A stretch of 64,000 nt of DNA from NCBI GenBank assembly GCA_019914995.1, contig CM034126.1, forward strand, positions 8,933,001 through 8,997,000, given 5' to 3'. Below are positions 10,781-21,900 of the stretch, piece after piece (within the stretch, counting starts at the first letter, position 1; each line of letters opens with the position of its first letter). The stretch comes from Acanthochlamys bracteata (Eukaryota > Streptophyta > Magnoliopsida > Pandanales > Velloziaceae). Below the pieces are notes generated by a model. The model was not told the origin of the DNA, made no database searches, and was given only the letters and a program-made list of their open reading frames with translations. Both the position numbers and the translations under genes were made by a program.

Positions 10781-12690
10781 CTTGAAGTCAACAGCCTTTA
10801 TAACAAGGAGTCTGAAATACCAGGTCAAGAAGGTTCTCAGGACGCAATCTTCTCTTCGCAGGAAGGCAGGTGTTGCAAGCTCTTCTGGGATCAGTCGCGG
10901 TTTAACTTTTTAGGTGGCTGTGTATGTGTGAAGTGTGTCGTGTTTGTGTGTGGCTCCTTCAATTTTCGTATAGACTGCGTGGTCCGTTTGTGCCATGGTT
11001 GGTTGGTTTGTATATAATGCAAGAAATTTCAGTTTGTAGATTGTGTAGGTTTGTGTCCTCTTGGTTCTTTCATGCAATATATTAAGGAGCTATTTTATGC
11101 AAAAGCTTCCAGTCGGCTCTGTTCTGCTTTTAGTTTTGAAATTTTTTTGCAGTAGGGTCTGTTTTCCCTCTTAATATTCTCATTTTCTTGCAGGAATGTG
11201 TGCACGTATTGCAGATTACATGGAGAGAAATGTAAACAAAATTTGAATGTAGAAGAAAGCACAAGGGAACTTAAGAAAAAACGAAGCACAATAACGACGT
11301 CGTGGCATGTCATAGTGACTATGTGGAGTTGAATCGACGGTAGAGACGATAGCGAGAAAGCACAACCACCACTACCACTATCATCAGAAACATAGCAAGA
11401 AAGCTTTTCAACAAAGTAGTCAGCAGCGAGAATGGAAAGGATGTTGTTGGCGGTAACGAGGCAAGGTTTTCTTTCTCAGGATCGAGGTAGAGACGAAGAT
11501 GTCGAGGTTCTTTCTCAGCAAAAAGCGAGAATGAACAATTAAAATGACATTTGAGACTTTTTATAAAGTAAACTCTTATTTACTTCTCAATACAAAAAAT
11601 ATAATTATTTAGTTTTTATTATTCTTAAATATATCTAAGTAAGATAAAAATAAATTATTATTTTTACTTTCAATCTCCAACCTCTTCTTTACTCTTCTTC
11701 TTATTTATTCTAATTTATTATTTCTCTATGTAAACATATGACAGTAAGAAGTGGAGTACATATATATGGATTTATGAATATCTATATTTATATACTAAAT
11801 TTTCTATACTATTTGTTATTTTTTTGATCATTCGTCTTAAGTTAGATTTGACTTGTATCAATTTTGAAGCATAACATATAACTTTTTCCAGAAGAAATAA
11901 ACAAAAATTTTATTTTAGTTGAAATTTTTTACGGCAGTATTTCTAAAACTACTTATGATATGATACAATAAAGTCAGAACAATTCTGAGAAGAAGATTAA
12001 TATTTTATATATAATTATAAAGTATACTGCTCAGTGTTCAAACTTATAAATTATGCTGTAAATTAATTAATTAGGAATATTCTATGATTAATTGGTGAAG
12101 GCTGAGCACCGAAGATAATAAAAACGAAACCAACGATTAATGTTTCAACGTATAGATTGCTTATAAAGTTCAAGAAAGTTCAATTTTGGAAATATCAGTA
12201 ATTATGCGAAGCAGAGAGACAAGATCCTTATGATGTTAATCTTGGATTCATCTTGGTTTATTAAAATTACTTCGAATCTAAACGCTAAATTCTAAATCTT
12301 AACTCTATCATGATATAAAAAAATATATCGAATATAGACTAAAAAGGTAGACTAAAAGTGTGTTTCAATTATGTGCAAATGACTGTTAATTAAGAAAATG
12401 AGTTTTATAAAAATAGATTTTGTAAAATATAAAATTTAATAAAAGTATAGTTTAAAATGATAATTCAAATATATAAAGTAAATTTTAAGTAAAATTTTGA
12501 TTGAGATAGAGTTTAGTATAGAGTAAAAATTAAATTTCAAATGGTAATTGAAATATATGAAATGTAAAACTCAAAATTTGAATAGTTCAATGAGAAGTTC
12601 GGTAACAATTTAAACATGTACTTAGCTAGAAGTTAAAGAATTTTGAAAAGAGTTGAAATTAAGGAATGAGAACACTAGTCAGTCATCAGT
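10781..12690. other. AT-rich intergenic, nothing recognised
   Basis: Sequence between the NLR fragment and the bHLH promoter. 11.6-12.6 kb is very AT-rich. No coding domain, terminal inverted repeat or tandem array could be supported. Confidence 0.5.
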
Positions 12691-12699
12691 GCGTCATGA

Positions 12700-13075
12700 G
12701 TACGTGTAACCAAACGAGTACAAATAGTACCAAGTAAAATAAACTATGCTACGCGTTTCCAACTGCTCTAACCGAGTACGATTTAGTAAAAACAAATTAA
12801 TATCCAAAAAGTTGACTGCTTCACAAGGGTTATCGATCACGTTCCCAAAATAATCAAGCTCTCGCATCTCCCACGTTTAATACGTTCTTTTTCATTTTGT
12901 CGTAGTCATGTCAGTCTCACTGAATTCTCCAAAATGGTACAACAATCTTTATATGGACACGTTTTTAAAACTCCTCTATATATACAATACATACAAACTC
13001 TTGAATCATTTCCCCCTCCCCCACTCCCTAAAAGGAAAAAAAGAAGTTAGAGAAGCTGGACATTTATCTATCACC
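12700..13075 (+). promoter_or_regulatory. Promoter and 5' UTR of the bHLH gene
   Basis: A TATA box (tatatata, 12977-12984) lies about 95 bases before the start codon, which puts transcription start near 13010 and leaves a 5' UTR of about 65 bases. Upstream are an ABRE-like ACGTGT (12702-12707) and a W-box core TTGACT (12812-12817). Such sites are common in stress-responsive plant promoters, but they are short and occur by chance. Confidence 0.5.
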
Positions 13076-14410
13076 ATGGACGACTCCTTCTTCTCTACAA
13101 ATTTCAGCTTCGATCCGTTCTTCACTGTCGAAACGGAACCAAAAGAAACACCACAAACAATGAACTACTGGTTATCGTCGCCGGAATTAATCGACTTCCA
13201 CGCTCTTGAATATCAGTTTCAGTTAGATGATCAGTCGACTTCACAGTCACTACAGCAAGCTCAAGATAGGAGCTCTTCTCTACAAGCAAGCGCATTCATC
13301 AAATACTCAAAGCGGCAGACGGAAACGTCATTAAGCTTGCGCAATGCCGCCACAGGTACTCGTAGAAACATTCATCGCAGAGTAGTTGATATGTTGAAGG
13401 AGATCAGTCGTTCTAGGTTTCCGGCATCTAAAGAGGAGGTGATGAATATGAGTCAGACTAGTCGAGGTTTCCGGCACATGATGAGAGAGCGACAGCGGAG
13501 AGAGAAGCTCAGTCAAAGCTACGCTGATCTCTACTCCGTGCTGTCTACAAGATCAAAGGTACCTTATACTAGTTGTTTATGTAAAATGTTGTGCCTTGAT
13601 GTTTCTTTTCTAACTCAATTTGATGAATCATATTGTTTGAATATATGTATAATGTATATATATATATAGGCGGATAAGAACTCTATAGTGAGATCGGCGG
13701 CGATGTATCTGAAAGAGTTGAAGCAAGTAAAGGAAGAGCTATGCAAGCGAAACAAGGAGCTGAAAATGCGAATTGAAGCTAATAAAAACAATAACCAAGC
13801 AGCAATGAAGGATCATGGCACAACTAGCATAAGAATTCGGGTGAACGAGACGTCTTCCACCATTAATTCCATGATTGCAGCTCTGAAATGCCTCAAAGAT
13901 ATGAACGTGAAGGCGAGCTCCATACAGTCTGACCTCACCGGCCATCAGTTATCTGCTCTCATCAGCATCAATTCTCAAGTGAGCCTCAATACAATTAATT
14001 AATTAGTTTCTTAATGTTTTTGGGTTCTTTCTTTCTTACTTTTGAGATAATTAAGTACTATTAATTAGCACATGTTGAGCTTGATTGCAGATGAATCGAT
14101 CAACGAAACGATCTGCACATGTTAAATATGCTTCACTTATCAATTAATGAACTTCTTCGTAATCAGAAACATTAATCCATTTTTTTCTCAAGGTCAAAAT
14201 ACAACCAATTTTTTTAATACTTTTAAATTATCGATATAGACAAATTACATACGATTATAATTAATTGTTTTGTTAATGAAGGTTGAAGGAGGAGAGGTGG
14301 AAAGAGCAGTCGGTAGAGCGTTGACCGCAGCAGAAGAAGAGAATCTTCGGTGGATAGTTCCAGGAACAATCCAATTCTATCACCAGTTCCATGTGGAGCA
14401 CGTGTTATAA
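13076..14410 (+). CDS. bHLH transcription factor, bHLH92-like, 3 exons, 306 aa
   Basis: Nuclear DNA-binding regulator. Exons: 13076-13558, 13670-13978, 14282-14410 (stop TAA 14408-14410); both introns are GT-AG and in phase 0. The start ATG at 13076 has a good context (caccatgga) and lies downstream of the TATA box; an in-frame upstream ATG at 12908 precedes the TATA box and is not used here. The basic region HMMRERQRR has H134, E138 and R142, the His-Glu-Arg set of G-box (CACGTG) binders. Helix 1 runs to about residue 160, intron 1 falls in the loop, and helix 2 starts at DKNSIVRSAAMYL. The C-terminal 100 residues (TTSIRIRVNE...SALISINSQ) form an ACT-like region as in Arabidopsis bHLH92, a salt- and osmotic-stress-induced factor. 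The N-terminus is acidic and aromatic. The family assignment is firm; the subgroup is from remembered similarity. Confidence 0.85.
13652..13668 (+). repeat. TA run at the 3' end of bHLH intron 1
   Basis: The run tatatatatatata leads straight into the AG of the intron 1 acceptor, so the usual pyrimidine tract is absent. Plant introns tolerate UA-rich 3' ends. Confidence 0.7.
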
Positions 14411-16805
14411 ATGATTGATTACCATATATTCCGTCGTACTAATTATGTTATTATTACTGTTTTACTCTAATTGTTGTCAACGTGGTATGAGAAGACTTCG
14501 ATATGTAGAAAGGATGACTAGGATTTTTTCTCTTTTTTTTTCTAGAAAAGTCATGGATGACAGGTTCGGGAATTGATTGTAAAATTTTGCCCTTCTCTAA
14601 GAAGGATTCTTTTTCAATGAAAATTTATATTTGTTTGTTGAGGGTTCAATATGCAAAGATCGATGGTGACATGGGCCATGTTTGGGAACTCTAGTTTGCT
14701 GCTTATTATTGAAAAAAACCTTCAAATAGTAAAAAAAATGTTTTACTTTTTGTCTAAACAAGCTTTTTTTTTTAAAAAAGATCAAAATCATTCTTTTAAA
14801 AAAGAAACACAAGCTTTTTTTATAAGAGCTCCAAAATTATATGATTGCCCATACTAAGTTAAACAAATTACAGACTTTATAAAGCTATTTATCTTTTTTA
14901 TTTTTTCTCAGCTCTTTATTTATTTCTCTCACTTTCTAATTCTCTCGCTTGGCTGCTTTTCGCTGTCTCTCTCTCTCTCTAATCCCTTCTCTTGATCTTA
15001 CCGTCTTGGATGCTGATCGTTGTAGTATTCTCCTCCATCTGTCTTCTACTAGCTGCAGTTATTTTTTTAATTGTCAATTTGTATTCCTTCTCGAACCTAT
15101 CTTTTTTTTTTTTTTTCTCTCACCGTCGCAAAATCCTAACTCATTTTTTATTATTGCTAGATCTGACATTTTTCTTTTCATCCATGAGATCTATGTCTTC
15201 ACCACTTCTGCGGTAGATCGGCACTCGTCGGAGTATCTATCTATTCTCCACCAATCGATTCAAAAACTCAACTTCGCAGCTGCAAACTGTTTTATTTTTT
15301 TTTTTCTCGCTCTCTTATCAATCTCCCCTGCCGTTGTTTCTCTGCCGATTATTCTTCGGAGATGAGCTGCAGAGTACTCGAGCTGATAGGTCTCACGAAC
15401 TCCGCTTATTGCCTGATGGGAAGAAGAACAAGCATTGTGGCAGAGCCAATATGAACATGTCTGTTCTTTCTTTTTTTCTTCTTTTTTTTCCTTTTTGTAA
15501 CTATTAGTGATTTTGGTGATTATTATTTGAGAATCAATAAAAATTTGCTACAATTCTCACTGAGTATTTAAGTGATTTAAGTAATTAAATTTTTTTGTAA
15601 GTGCTGGTTACTGATTCTTTTTTTTTCCCTTTTTCTTTGATGTATTTTTTATGTTAGGCTGATAGAAATAAGTAGTAAGATGTGTGTTGGTCGATTCCGA
15701 AGTCATCCAAGAACCACAAAATGTGTCTTTCAATTCAACTTCTTTGTGCATTTCCTTACATGTGAGTTGTATGAACAAGTCTTAGTGATTAGTAGTTTGC
15801 CTGAATAGAAGAAATTTTACTATAAGCAATCTCATAGTTAGCCTAAAGAGCAAAACTAGAGTACTTTCATTAGGATTACTTGATATTAGTGAGCAAAAAT
15901 GTGGAAAATAAATGTAGGATTACTTGATATTAGTTTGATTAGTCCTTAAGCTTTATTGAAACATGGTTATTGATATAATGGTTATTCATTCTAACATTTA
16001 TGTATTTAATTATTGTGGGTTGTATGGTTATGTATTTCATCCTAACATGGTTGTATTCATTCTAACACTGGATATTATTACTGATTATAGTTGTGAGCTT
16101 CTAAAGGCATTTCCCTATTCTGCTATCACGATTTAGGACAATATTGTAAGTTGCTATATCAACAATGACCTGTATATGAGTCCAGAGATCTTGTGTCATC
16201 TCTAGTACCAACTATTGAAGGTTGCTATCCCTTTGCATATAAATTTATGTTGTTGAACTGAGATGAATTTGTATTCTTGTGACTGGTGCTTGTATTGACC
16301 TATACACCATGACAGGAGTCCCTTGGAGAGTCTTATGCAATGCAACTCTATAGCATGTTTTCTCTATTTACTAGAAAGTGTATGATTTTTCTAGTAGGGG
16401 TTTATGAGCTCAACAAGAAATTAGTTCTTTTTTGCTGTCAGACTCATTTGAACTATTAGTTATTAAGTCATATATTTCACGAGGTATCATAGACAGGAGA
16501 TGTTAGCCAATTCTAACGAGGTATTCATATTTCACGAGGTATCAAATATGTACATCCTTTCTTCCAAGGTGGGACGTAGCCAATTCTACAAGCCCTTCCC
16601 ATATTTAATATTTACAGATTTTGATATTATACCTAATTTCTTTTTTCTTTTTGGCCTGCAGCAAGTTAATAGTCCAAATGAGCTAAAGCTCAGCCCATAT
16701 TTTCGTACTACAAGATAAAAGGGAGTTCCTTTTAGAAGTTTAGAACATTGCAAGTTAAGGCTGCAAAGATTAAGGCTGCAACTAGCTATCTTGGAAATGA
16801 GTTAG
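14411..16805. other. Intergenic: pyrimidine-rich and repeated AT-rich sequence
   Basis: 14.9-15.5 kb is strongly pyrimidine-rich on the plus strand (CT runs at about 14967, T runs at about 15100 and 15295). A 138-codon frame there (14949-15365) is low-complexity and unlike any domain I know. 15.9-16.6 kb shows short imperfect duplications, for example aggattacttgatattag (two copies near 15873 and 15915) and catatttcacgaggtatca (near 16470 and 16528). No gene is supported. Confidence 0.45.
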
Positions 16806-16806
16806 A

Positions 16807-17062
16807 GGACGTTTGGGATTACTTATGAAATGGAGCTTTTGTGAAATGAAAGATATTTTTGTCCTTTTAAAAAATCAGCTCTATTTTTTTTACTTCTAAA
16901 AAAATAATAAAAATATGCAATAAAAAGATCTCACTCCGTAGAATTTTTCTACACTTTCTAAATTTTTAAATAATTTTTTTATATATTTATAAAATATGTA
17001 TTAAAAAATGTGAAATGGAGAATTGAAAAGTTGAGTTGGAAAAAGCAAAGCCAAACACCCTA
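16807..17062 (+). mobile_element. AT-rich MITE, family also at 45603-45848 (copy A)
   Basis: About 256 bp with imperfect terminal inverted repeats (gacgtttggg... and ...ccaaacaccc). Internally it reads gaaatgaaagatattt, then tcagctctatttttttta, then acactttctaaattttt. The reverse complement of 45603-45848 contains the same series of blocks in the same order. It has no coding capacity. No convincing target-site duplication was seen. Confidence 0.5.
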
Positions 17063-17279
17063 GGCCAAGCAAAAGTTACCACCAGCGAAGCACTTGATGC
17101 AATTAGAAACAACTTCAGGAAAATCCAGAGAAATCTTGAGATCTGGCTCGCCAGAATTATGCGTGATTTAAAAGGCATGTTAGCTAGGGATGGGGCTTCG
17201 CGTGCCAAGGTTTATCATTTATCTCAGATCCTTTTGTTCGATAAAATAATACTGATATTATGAGAATTTATTTTAAATG

Positions 17280-17396
17280 ATAATATTTATTCAAACAGAA
17301 TTTATTTCGTAATTTTTTTAACAAAAAAATTTTAAACAGTAATGTTTATCCAAACAGAATTCAATAAAAATAATTTTTTTAGCAAAAATGCAACAG
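17280..17396 (+). repeat. Two-copy tandem duplication of about 58 bp
   Basis: The blocks 17280-17338 and 17339-17396 both read taat-tttat-caaacagaatt...aattttttta-caaaaa...aacag, with scattered differences. Confidence 0.55.
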
Positions 17397-19261
17397 TCGT
17401 TTCTTTCAGAAAAATACTTTTAAAAAACAGCATTTACATAAAAGTTCTAAATTTCAACTTTGACAAACATGGCCATAGTTTCTCTTTTGCTAGAAAAGTT
17501 TTAGTGGAACGTAAATTCGATTTACCTTTTTTTTTCTTTTCATGACCATTGTTCTTATCATTTATCAATACAATAATAAAAAGTTCATATTTTGATTTAA
17601 ATGCATTCAATTATTAAATAGCTATAATCACATGTGTACGTGGTACGGGCGTTTTTAAAATATATTAAATATAATTTATATATATCAAATATTGATTGCT
17701 ACTCTCATCAAAATACAAAAAATTTGTTTATTTATATTCTAAATTTACTTTTTTCAAACTCAATTTTAACTTTCAAAATATTTTTAGACTAAAATAAATA
17801 CAAATTTTAAATTAAAAACCTTTCCACCAAAAATTCATTCTCAAAAGTCATTTTTCAAAATTAAAATTTTCATTTTCAAACTCATTTTTAATATTAAGTA
17901 AATATAAAATTTTATTTTTATCAAGTATATTTACAATTTAAATCTATTTTTTATAAATTTACTTTTTAAATGAGTTTAAAACTGACAGTTGAAGCAGGAC
18001 GCTTGAAGTCGGTTGCCAACTTCTTCAGAAAGCATGAAAATATAGCAGTTGCAAAGAGTTAACGCAAGCTACTTCAGGCTCAGGCATAAGAAAGGTGCAT
18101 GCTTACTCTTCCATCGCCTGCTACTTAACCATCTCAAACCAGCTATCAGCCTCCTCACCACCTTTACGATGTGTTTATAAAGGGAATGAAGTGGAAGGGG
18201 AAGCAATTCCCCTCCAGGTTGTGTTTGGATTGCAATATAACGCTCATAGGGGGAGGTGAAATAGGAAAAATAATGGTATGTTTGGATTATGGGTATAAAT
18301 AGAAAATGATGGTGCAAAATATTTTTCATGTATATCAACGTTTGGTAGTACATCATTAAAGGGAAGGATGGGGGATAGATCCCTATCCTTTCCACTATTA
18401 TATAGTTACACGTGTATTCACCGAATCGGCGGGTACGCGTGGGGAGATAATTTTGGCACCACTTATGTCTTCGATTCGTTGCTCTTCTTCGTTGCCCTTC
18501 TTCAGTTTTCTCTCGAGCAGCTACACTACTACTTTCGCCCCACTTTCTCTCCCTCCCGCCGACGGCCGCCTCTCCTTTGTTCTCCGACTTTCCTCTGCCC
18601 TCCTTCATTGGTTTGATTTCTCCCTCTCTTCTTCTTCTTCATTTTCATCTTCCTTCGTCAAATAAAATTTAGTGTTTGATATGTGTCATTTTTTAATATT
18701 TTGATTGAAATTTGTTTCTAAATTTTTGTTGAAATTTATTGTTGGTGAGGTGTTATAATCGAAATCTGTTACTAAGAAGAGAAACAAAATAGATTTGAGA
18801 ATGATGTTTTGTTTATATTTTTTATTTTTTCATAGTTTTTCTTTGTTTTTGTGTATTCTAAAAATAAGAAGCTCCAAATCATGACACCTCTCTCTTCTCT
18901 TCTCTCTCTATAGCTCGGTTGCCGTCATCGTTGTTGTTACTTGCATTGTAACGAAGACATCATGTTGGTTTGCATTGATTGCGGCGGCACTAGTGTTTTC
19001 CGCCCCTGGCACTGAGGGATTTTATCTCTCCAGCGTTGCCTCGCAAGAAATTCACAAAGTCAAATCCATCTCTCTCTTTCTCCCTTCATTGATTGGTGTT
19101 TGAGACCGAGTTAGTTTTTGTGCTATTGTGTAGAGAATATTCAGAATAAATACTAGTCAGAAGAAGAACAAGAACCTTTTTAGTAGATATTAGTTATTTT
19201 TTTCTAGATTTCTTAAAATTTAGACGAGCATTACTCTCAGGATTGATGGTAGCAATTCGTA
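17397..19261. other. Intergenic, no gene recognised
   Basis: AT-rich to about 18060. Between 18070 and 18660 there is a moderately GC-rich, pyrimidine-rich patch with a 179-codon minus-strand frame (18069-18608) of basic low-complexity sequence that I do not recognise. 18.2-18.36 kb has three spaced gtttgg-containing segments typical of MITE ends. 18.9-19.1 kb has another unassigned GC-rich patch. Confidence 0.4.
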
Positions 19262-19682
19262 ATATATATATATATATATATATATATAGGGGAGGGATAG
19301 GGGCACTCCCTCTCCGGTTTATAGTCGGGGTGATCTCCAAATTCAATCTTCACCGTTGGATATGAAGAAATATGAGTTAGAAACATATCCATAAAATTTC
19401 AGCTTCATCGGACAACGAATTCACATTCATCTGGTCACTTGATCAAGATTACAGAAAGTAAGAAAACTTAAAAATATATATATTGTATCATTTCTGTCAT
19501 TTTGATCAAGTGACCGGATGGACGTGAATTCATAGTCCGATTGAGTTGAAATTTTATAGATATGTTGCTAATTCTTAGTTCTTCATATCCAACAGTGAAG
19601 ATTGAATTTAGAGGTCACCCTGACCATAAATCCGTGAGGGAGTGCCCGAAAATGTTCCTAAAGAGAAAGTGCCTCTATCCCT

Positions 19683-19716
<34 letters not shown>
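19262..19716. mobile_element. Foldback MITE inserted in a TA microsatellite, copy 2
   Basis: TA runs at 19262-19288 and 19686-19716 bracket a unit whose left and right halves are long inverted repeats. The left end ggggagggataggggcac pairs with the reverse complement of the right end (gtgcctctatccctccc). The inner arms aattcaatcttcaccgttgg and ccaacagtgaagattgaatt are inverted copies, as are gtcacttgatcaa and ttgatcaagtgac near the centre. This is a hairpin-forming MITE. The target is TA repeat, as described for micron elements of grasses. It carries no protein. Confidence 0.75.
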
Positions 19717-19719
<3 letters not shown>

Positions 19720-19743
19720 CATTTTTTCTCTGGCAACAAATTT

Positions 19744-19910
19744 TGATTGACCCTTACCACAATTTGATGTAAAAAACATATTTCCTCATGGTGAATTAGA
19801 AAAAAAAAATGTAAATCGAGCTTTCCACCTAGATATAATGTATTTGGAAGAACTGATGATGCCTTCAAGCTAAGAAAGGCATTATATGCGCTGAAGCAAT
19901 CTCTAACAGC
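19744..19910 (+). mobile_element. Scrap of Copia reverse transcriptase (fossil)
   Basis: About 170 bp whose plus-strand translation resembles the Copia reverse-transcriptase segment running from the DVKNAFLHG motif through the FKLRKALYALKQ motif. The matching piece ends near rkALYALKQSLTA. No LTRs or other domains are nearby. It is a very short, broken relic, older than the intact Copia elements here, and it lies immediately beyond the TA run of the foldback MITE. Confidence 0.6.
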
Positions 19911-20127
19911 ATGTTTGGTAGATTGGTGTTGTATTAGCTCTTATGTGTTTCTTGTGAAGAGTATGTATTAACTCAATATTGCATATTGCCTTCTGCTGAA
20001 CAGTCTTGACAAACTAAAATCTCTAGTAATCAATTTTCATCAGTTTTGCAACGTGTTCTCAAGCATAATTTTGACCAAGTATGAATGTGATATTTGCAAC
20101 AGAAATTCCTCATTATATAGAGCATAA

Positions 20128-20972
20128 TGTCAGACCCGGATTGTATCGTCCGAGTCGACCAGAAAACCGTCGATTCGGACTGATTTGCAAAAAAATTGTC
20201 TTACCCGTTTGACCCGCTTCGATCTGTTCTGACCCGCTTCAATCCAATTGACTCGCTCTTTCGGGTCAAACTGGATTGAATGAAATTTTAAAAAAAGTAA
20301 ATTAATAATATATTTGATACAAAGTAATTATTAATAGTTCTATACTGAAAAATAATATGTAATTTAATTTTGCATTTGGATATGATAATACAAAAAAATA
20401 GTTTATTATGTCTCATTTGTAAATATCAAATATTAGTATTTTTTAGATTTTATATAGAAATATATTCTGACTCAGATATATATATCTGAAAAAGTTTATT
20501 ATGTATTTTATGATTTATCTGTTTTATAACTTTATTTTTTTCTAATCACTTAATTTATTTAAATAATTCTTATTATTTTTTTTCTTCTTCTTCACCTATT
20601 ACAGTGAAGACCGGCCAAACATCACCTTGCCTTTCCGATCATCAGTTCGTCACCATTGTAACTACTTCTTCATTCATCTCGACATCAACCTCCTCACCAT
20701 CACCCGCCGTCACCGATCACCACCAATCCCTGACTCTAATTTTTTGCTGTGATTGTTACTACTGTTGTTGTTGGTGGTGCCATGGTGGTAGTAGGTTTCT
20801 CACTATGATTGTTGTTGTTGGTCGGAAAACAATTAGGATTCCTGCTGTGATTGTTGTTGTTTGAAAAACAACGTCGACGATGCATCCTTCTCGCTCCCAT
20901 CGAAGCTTTAATATTGTCGATCGGGCGGGTCAACCCGTAAATCGTCGATCCGGATAGCTGTCCAGGTCGACG
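20128..20972. mobile_element. Possible non-autonomous hAT-like element with GGGTC-rich ends
   Basis: The left end (gacccggattgtatcgtccg near 20132) and the reverse complement of the right end (gacctggacagctatccgga near 20970) are alike, and both ends are followed inwards by gacccg-type motifs (gacccgcttcgatctg, gggtcaacccg). Such CCCGACC-rich ends are common in plant hAT-type MITEs. The centre contains AT-rich sequence and GTT/CAC trinucleotide-rich sequence. I could not find an 8 bp target duplication. Confidence 0.35.
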
Positions 20973-21900
20973 TTCAGTTCTTACAACTATGACATAGAGA
21001 AGGAAATCCACATGAAAATAGATCCATTTGAAGATTATTTCTCCAAAAAAATGGTTGATAGTATGACGAAAAATCTGCAGAAGTGTTGTGCAGCTGATAA
21101 GTTTTTATCATGTTTTTACGGTGTGTTTTAAGCGAATTTGAACAAGGATTTAATTTTATAATAAAAGAGTATGTAAATAACAAAGCAATAGGCACTAAAC
21201 ATAAGATTGTTTAACTTTTAGGTTGCAGGACTGTAGATTTTGAATGAAAATAAATGTTCGGCAACAACTATTGAAAGTTACTCATATTCTGATGATTCTT
21301 AATAGTTCTACCAACATACATTGAACTTTGATAAATTTTATATTTTTATTCGTATTTCAACTTCAACATGAATTTCGTGAGAACTAAGGCATTGGCAAGT
21401 CTCTCTTGATGATAAACAACAAACACATCAGATTGAATAGTAAGTCATAAGCAGTGATGGACACGCACTGATTGAAGTCCTGTAGAGAAAACTATTCACT
21501 ACCAGTAGCACCGATCAAAGAGGCACTCGGCGAGCAATCTTGACTTGATGTTTCATGGCAAGCAAGAAAAAACAGTTGCAAATGTGATTTGAACACAACA
21601 GCTACAACAAGACCGACCTGTTCAACAGTTGCAAATGTTTGTAAACCCTCACGACCAGCAGAATTTATCACTAACTCATCAGATATGATTACAACCATGA
21701 TACACTTGAAAAAGAATTAGCTGCACCTCCTTTTTCATTGCAAAGAGCCTTTCCAACAAAGAAGCTTCAAAGAATCCCAATAAACCACACATATTATGCT
21801 ACACTGAGTCGTAACATAAGTCATAATTCAAAACAGAGTAAGGTAAGATAAGTCCTTTGCCTGATTCTCTGCGGTTCAAGACTGTATTCGTGTGCCTTTG
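20973..21900. other. Unassigned sequence downstream of EAF1
   Basis: Short open frames exist on both strands (plus about 20985-21110, encoding MKIDPFEDYFSKKMVDSM; minus 21492-21698, encoding ISDELVINSAGREGLQTF). They have the look of decayed coding sequence, but I recognise neither. The minus-strand piece could lie in the 3' end of the EAF1 transcript. Confidence 0.35.

Noticed and set aside
12908-13075. Upstream in-frame extension of the bHLH protein from ATG 12908
   Set aside because: It lies upstream of the TATA box, and its translation is low-complexity and unlike bHLH N-termini.
14674-17475. ggccatgtttg at 14674 and its inverted copy at 17465-17475 as ends of one 2.8 kb element
   Set aside because: Only 11 bases match, no target duplication exists, and this motif is a common end of many small plant MITEs, so the two may belong to different elements.
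18069-18608. 179-codon minus-strand frame as a gene
   Set aside because: Arg/Lys/Glu-rich then hydrophobic low-complexity sequence over a pyrimidine-rich patch, with no recognisable domain and no splice or promoter support.
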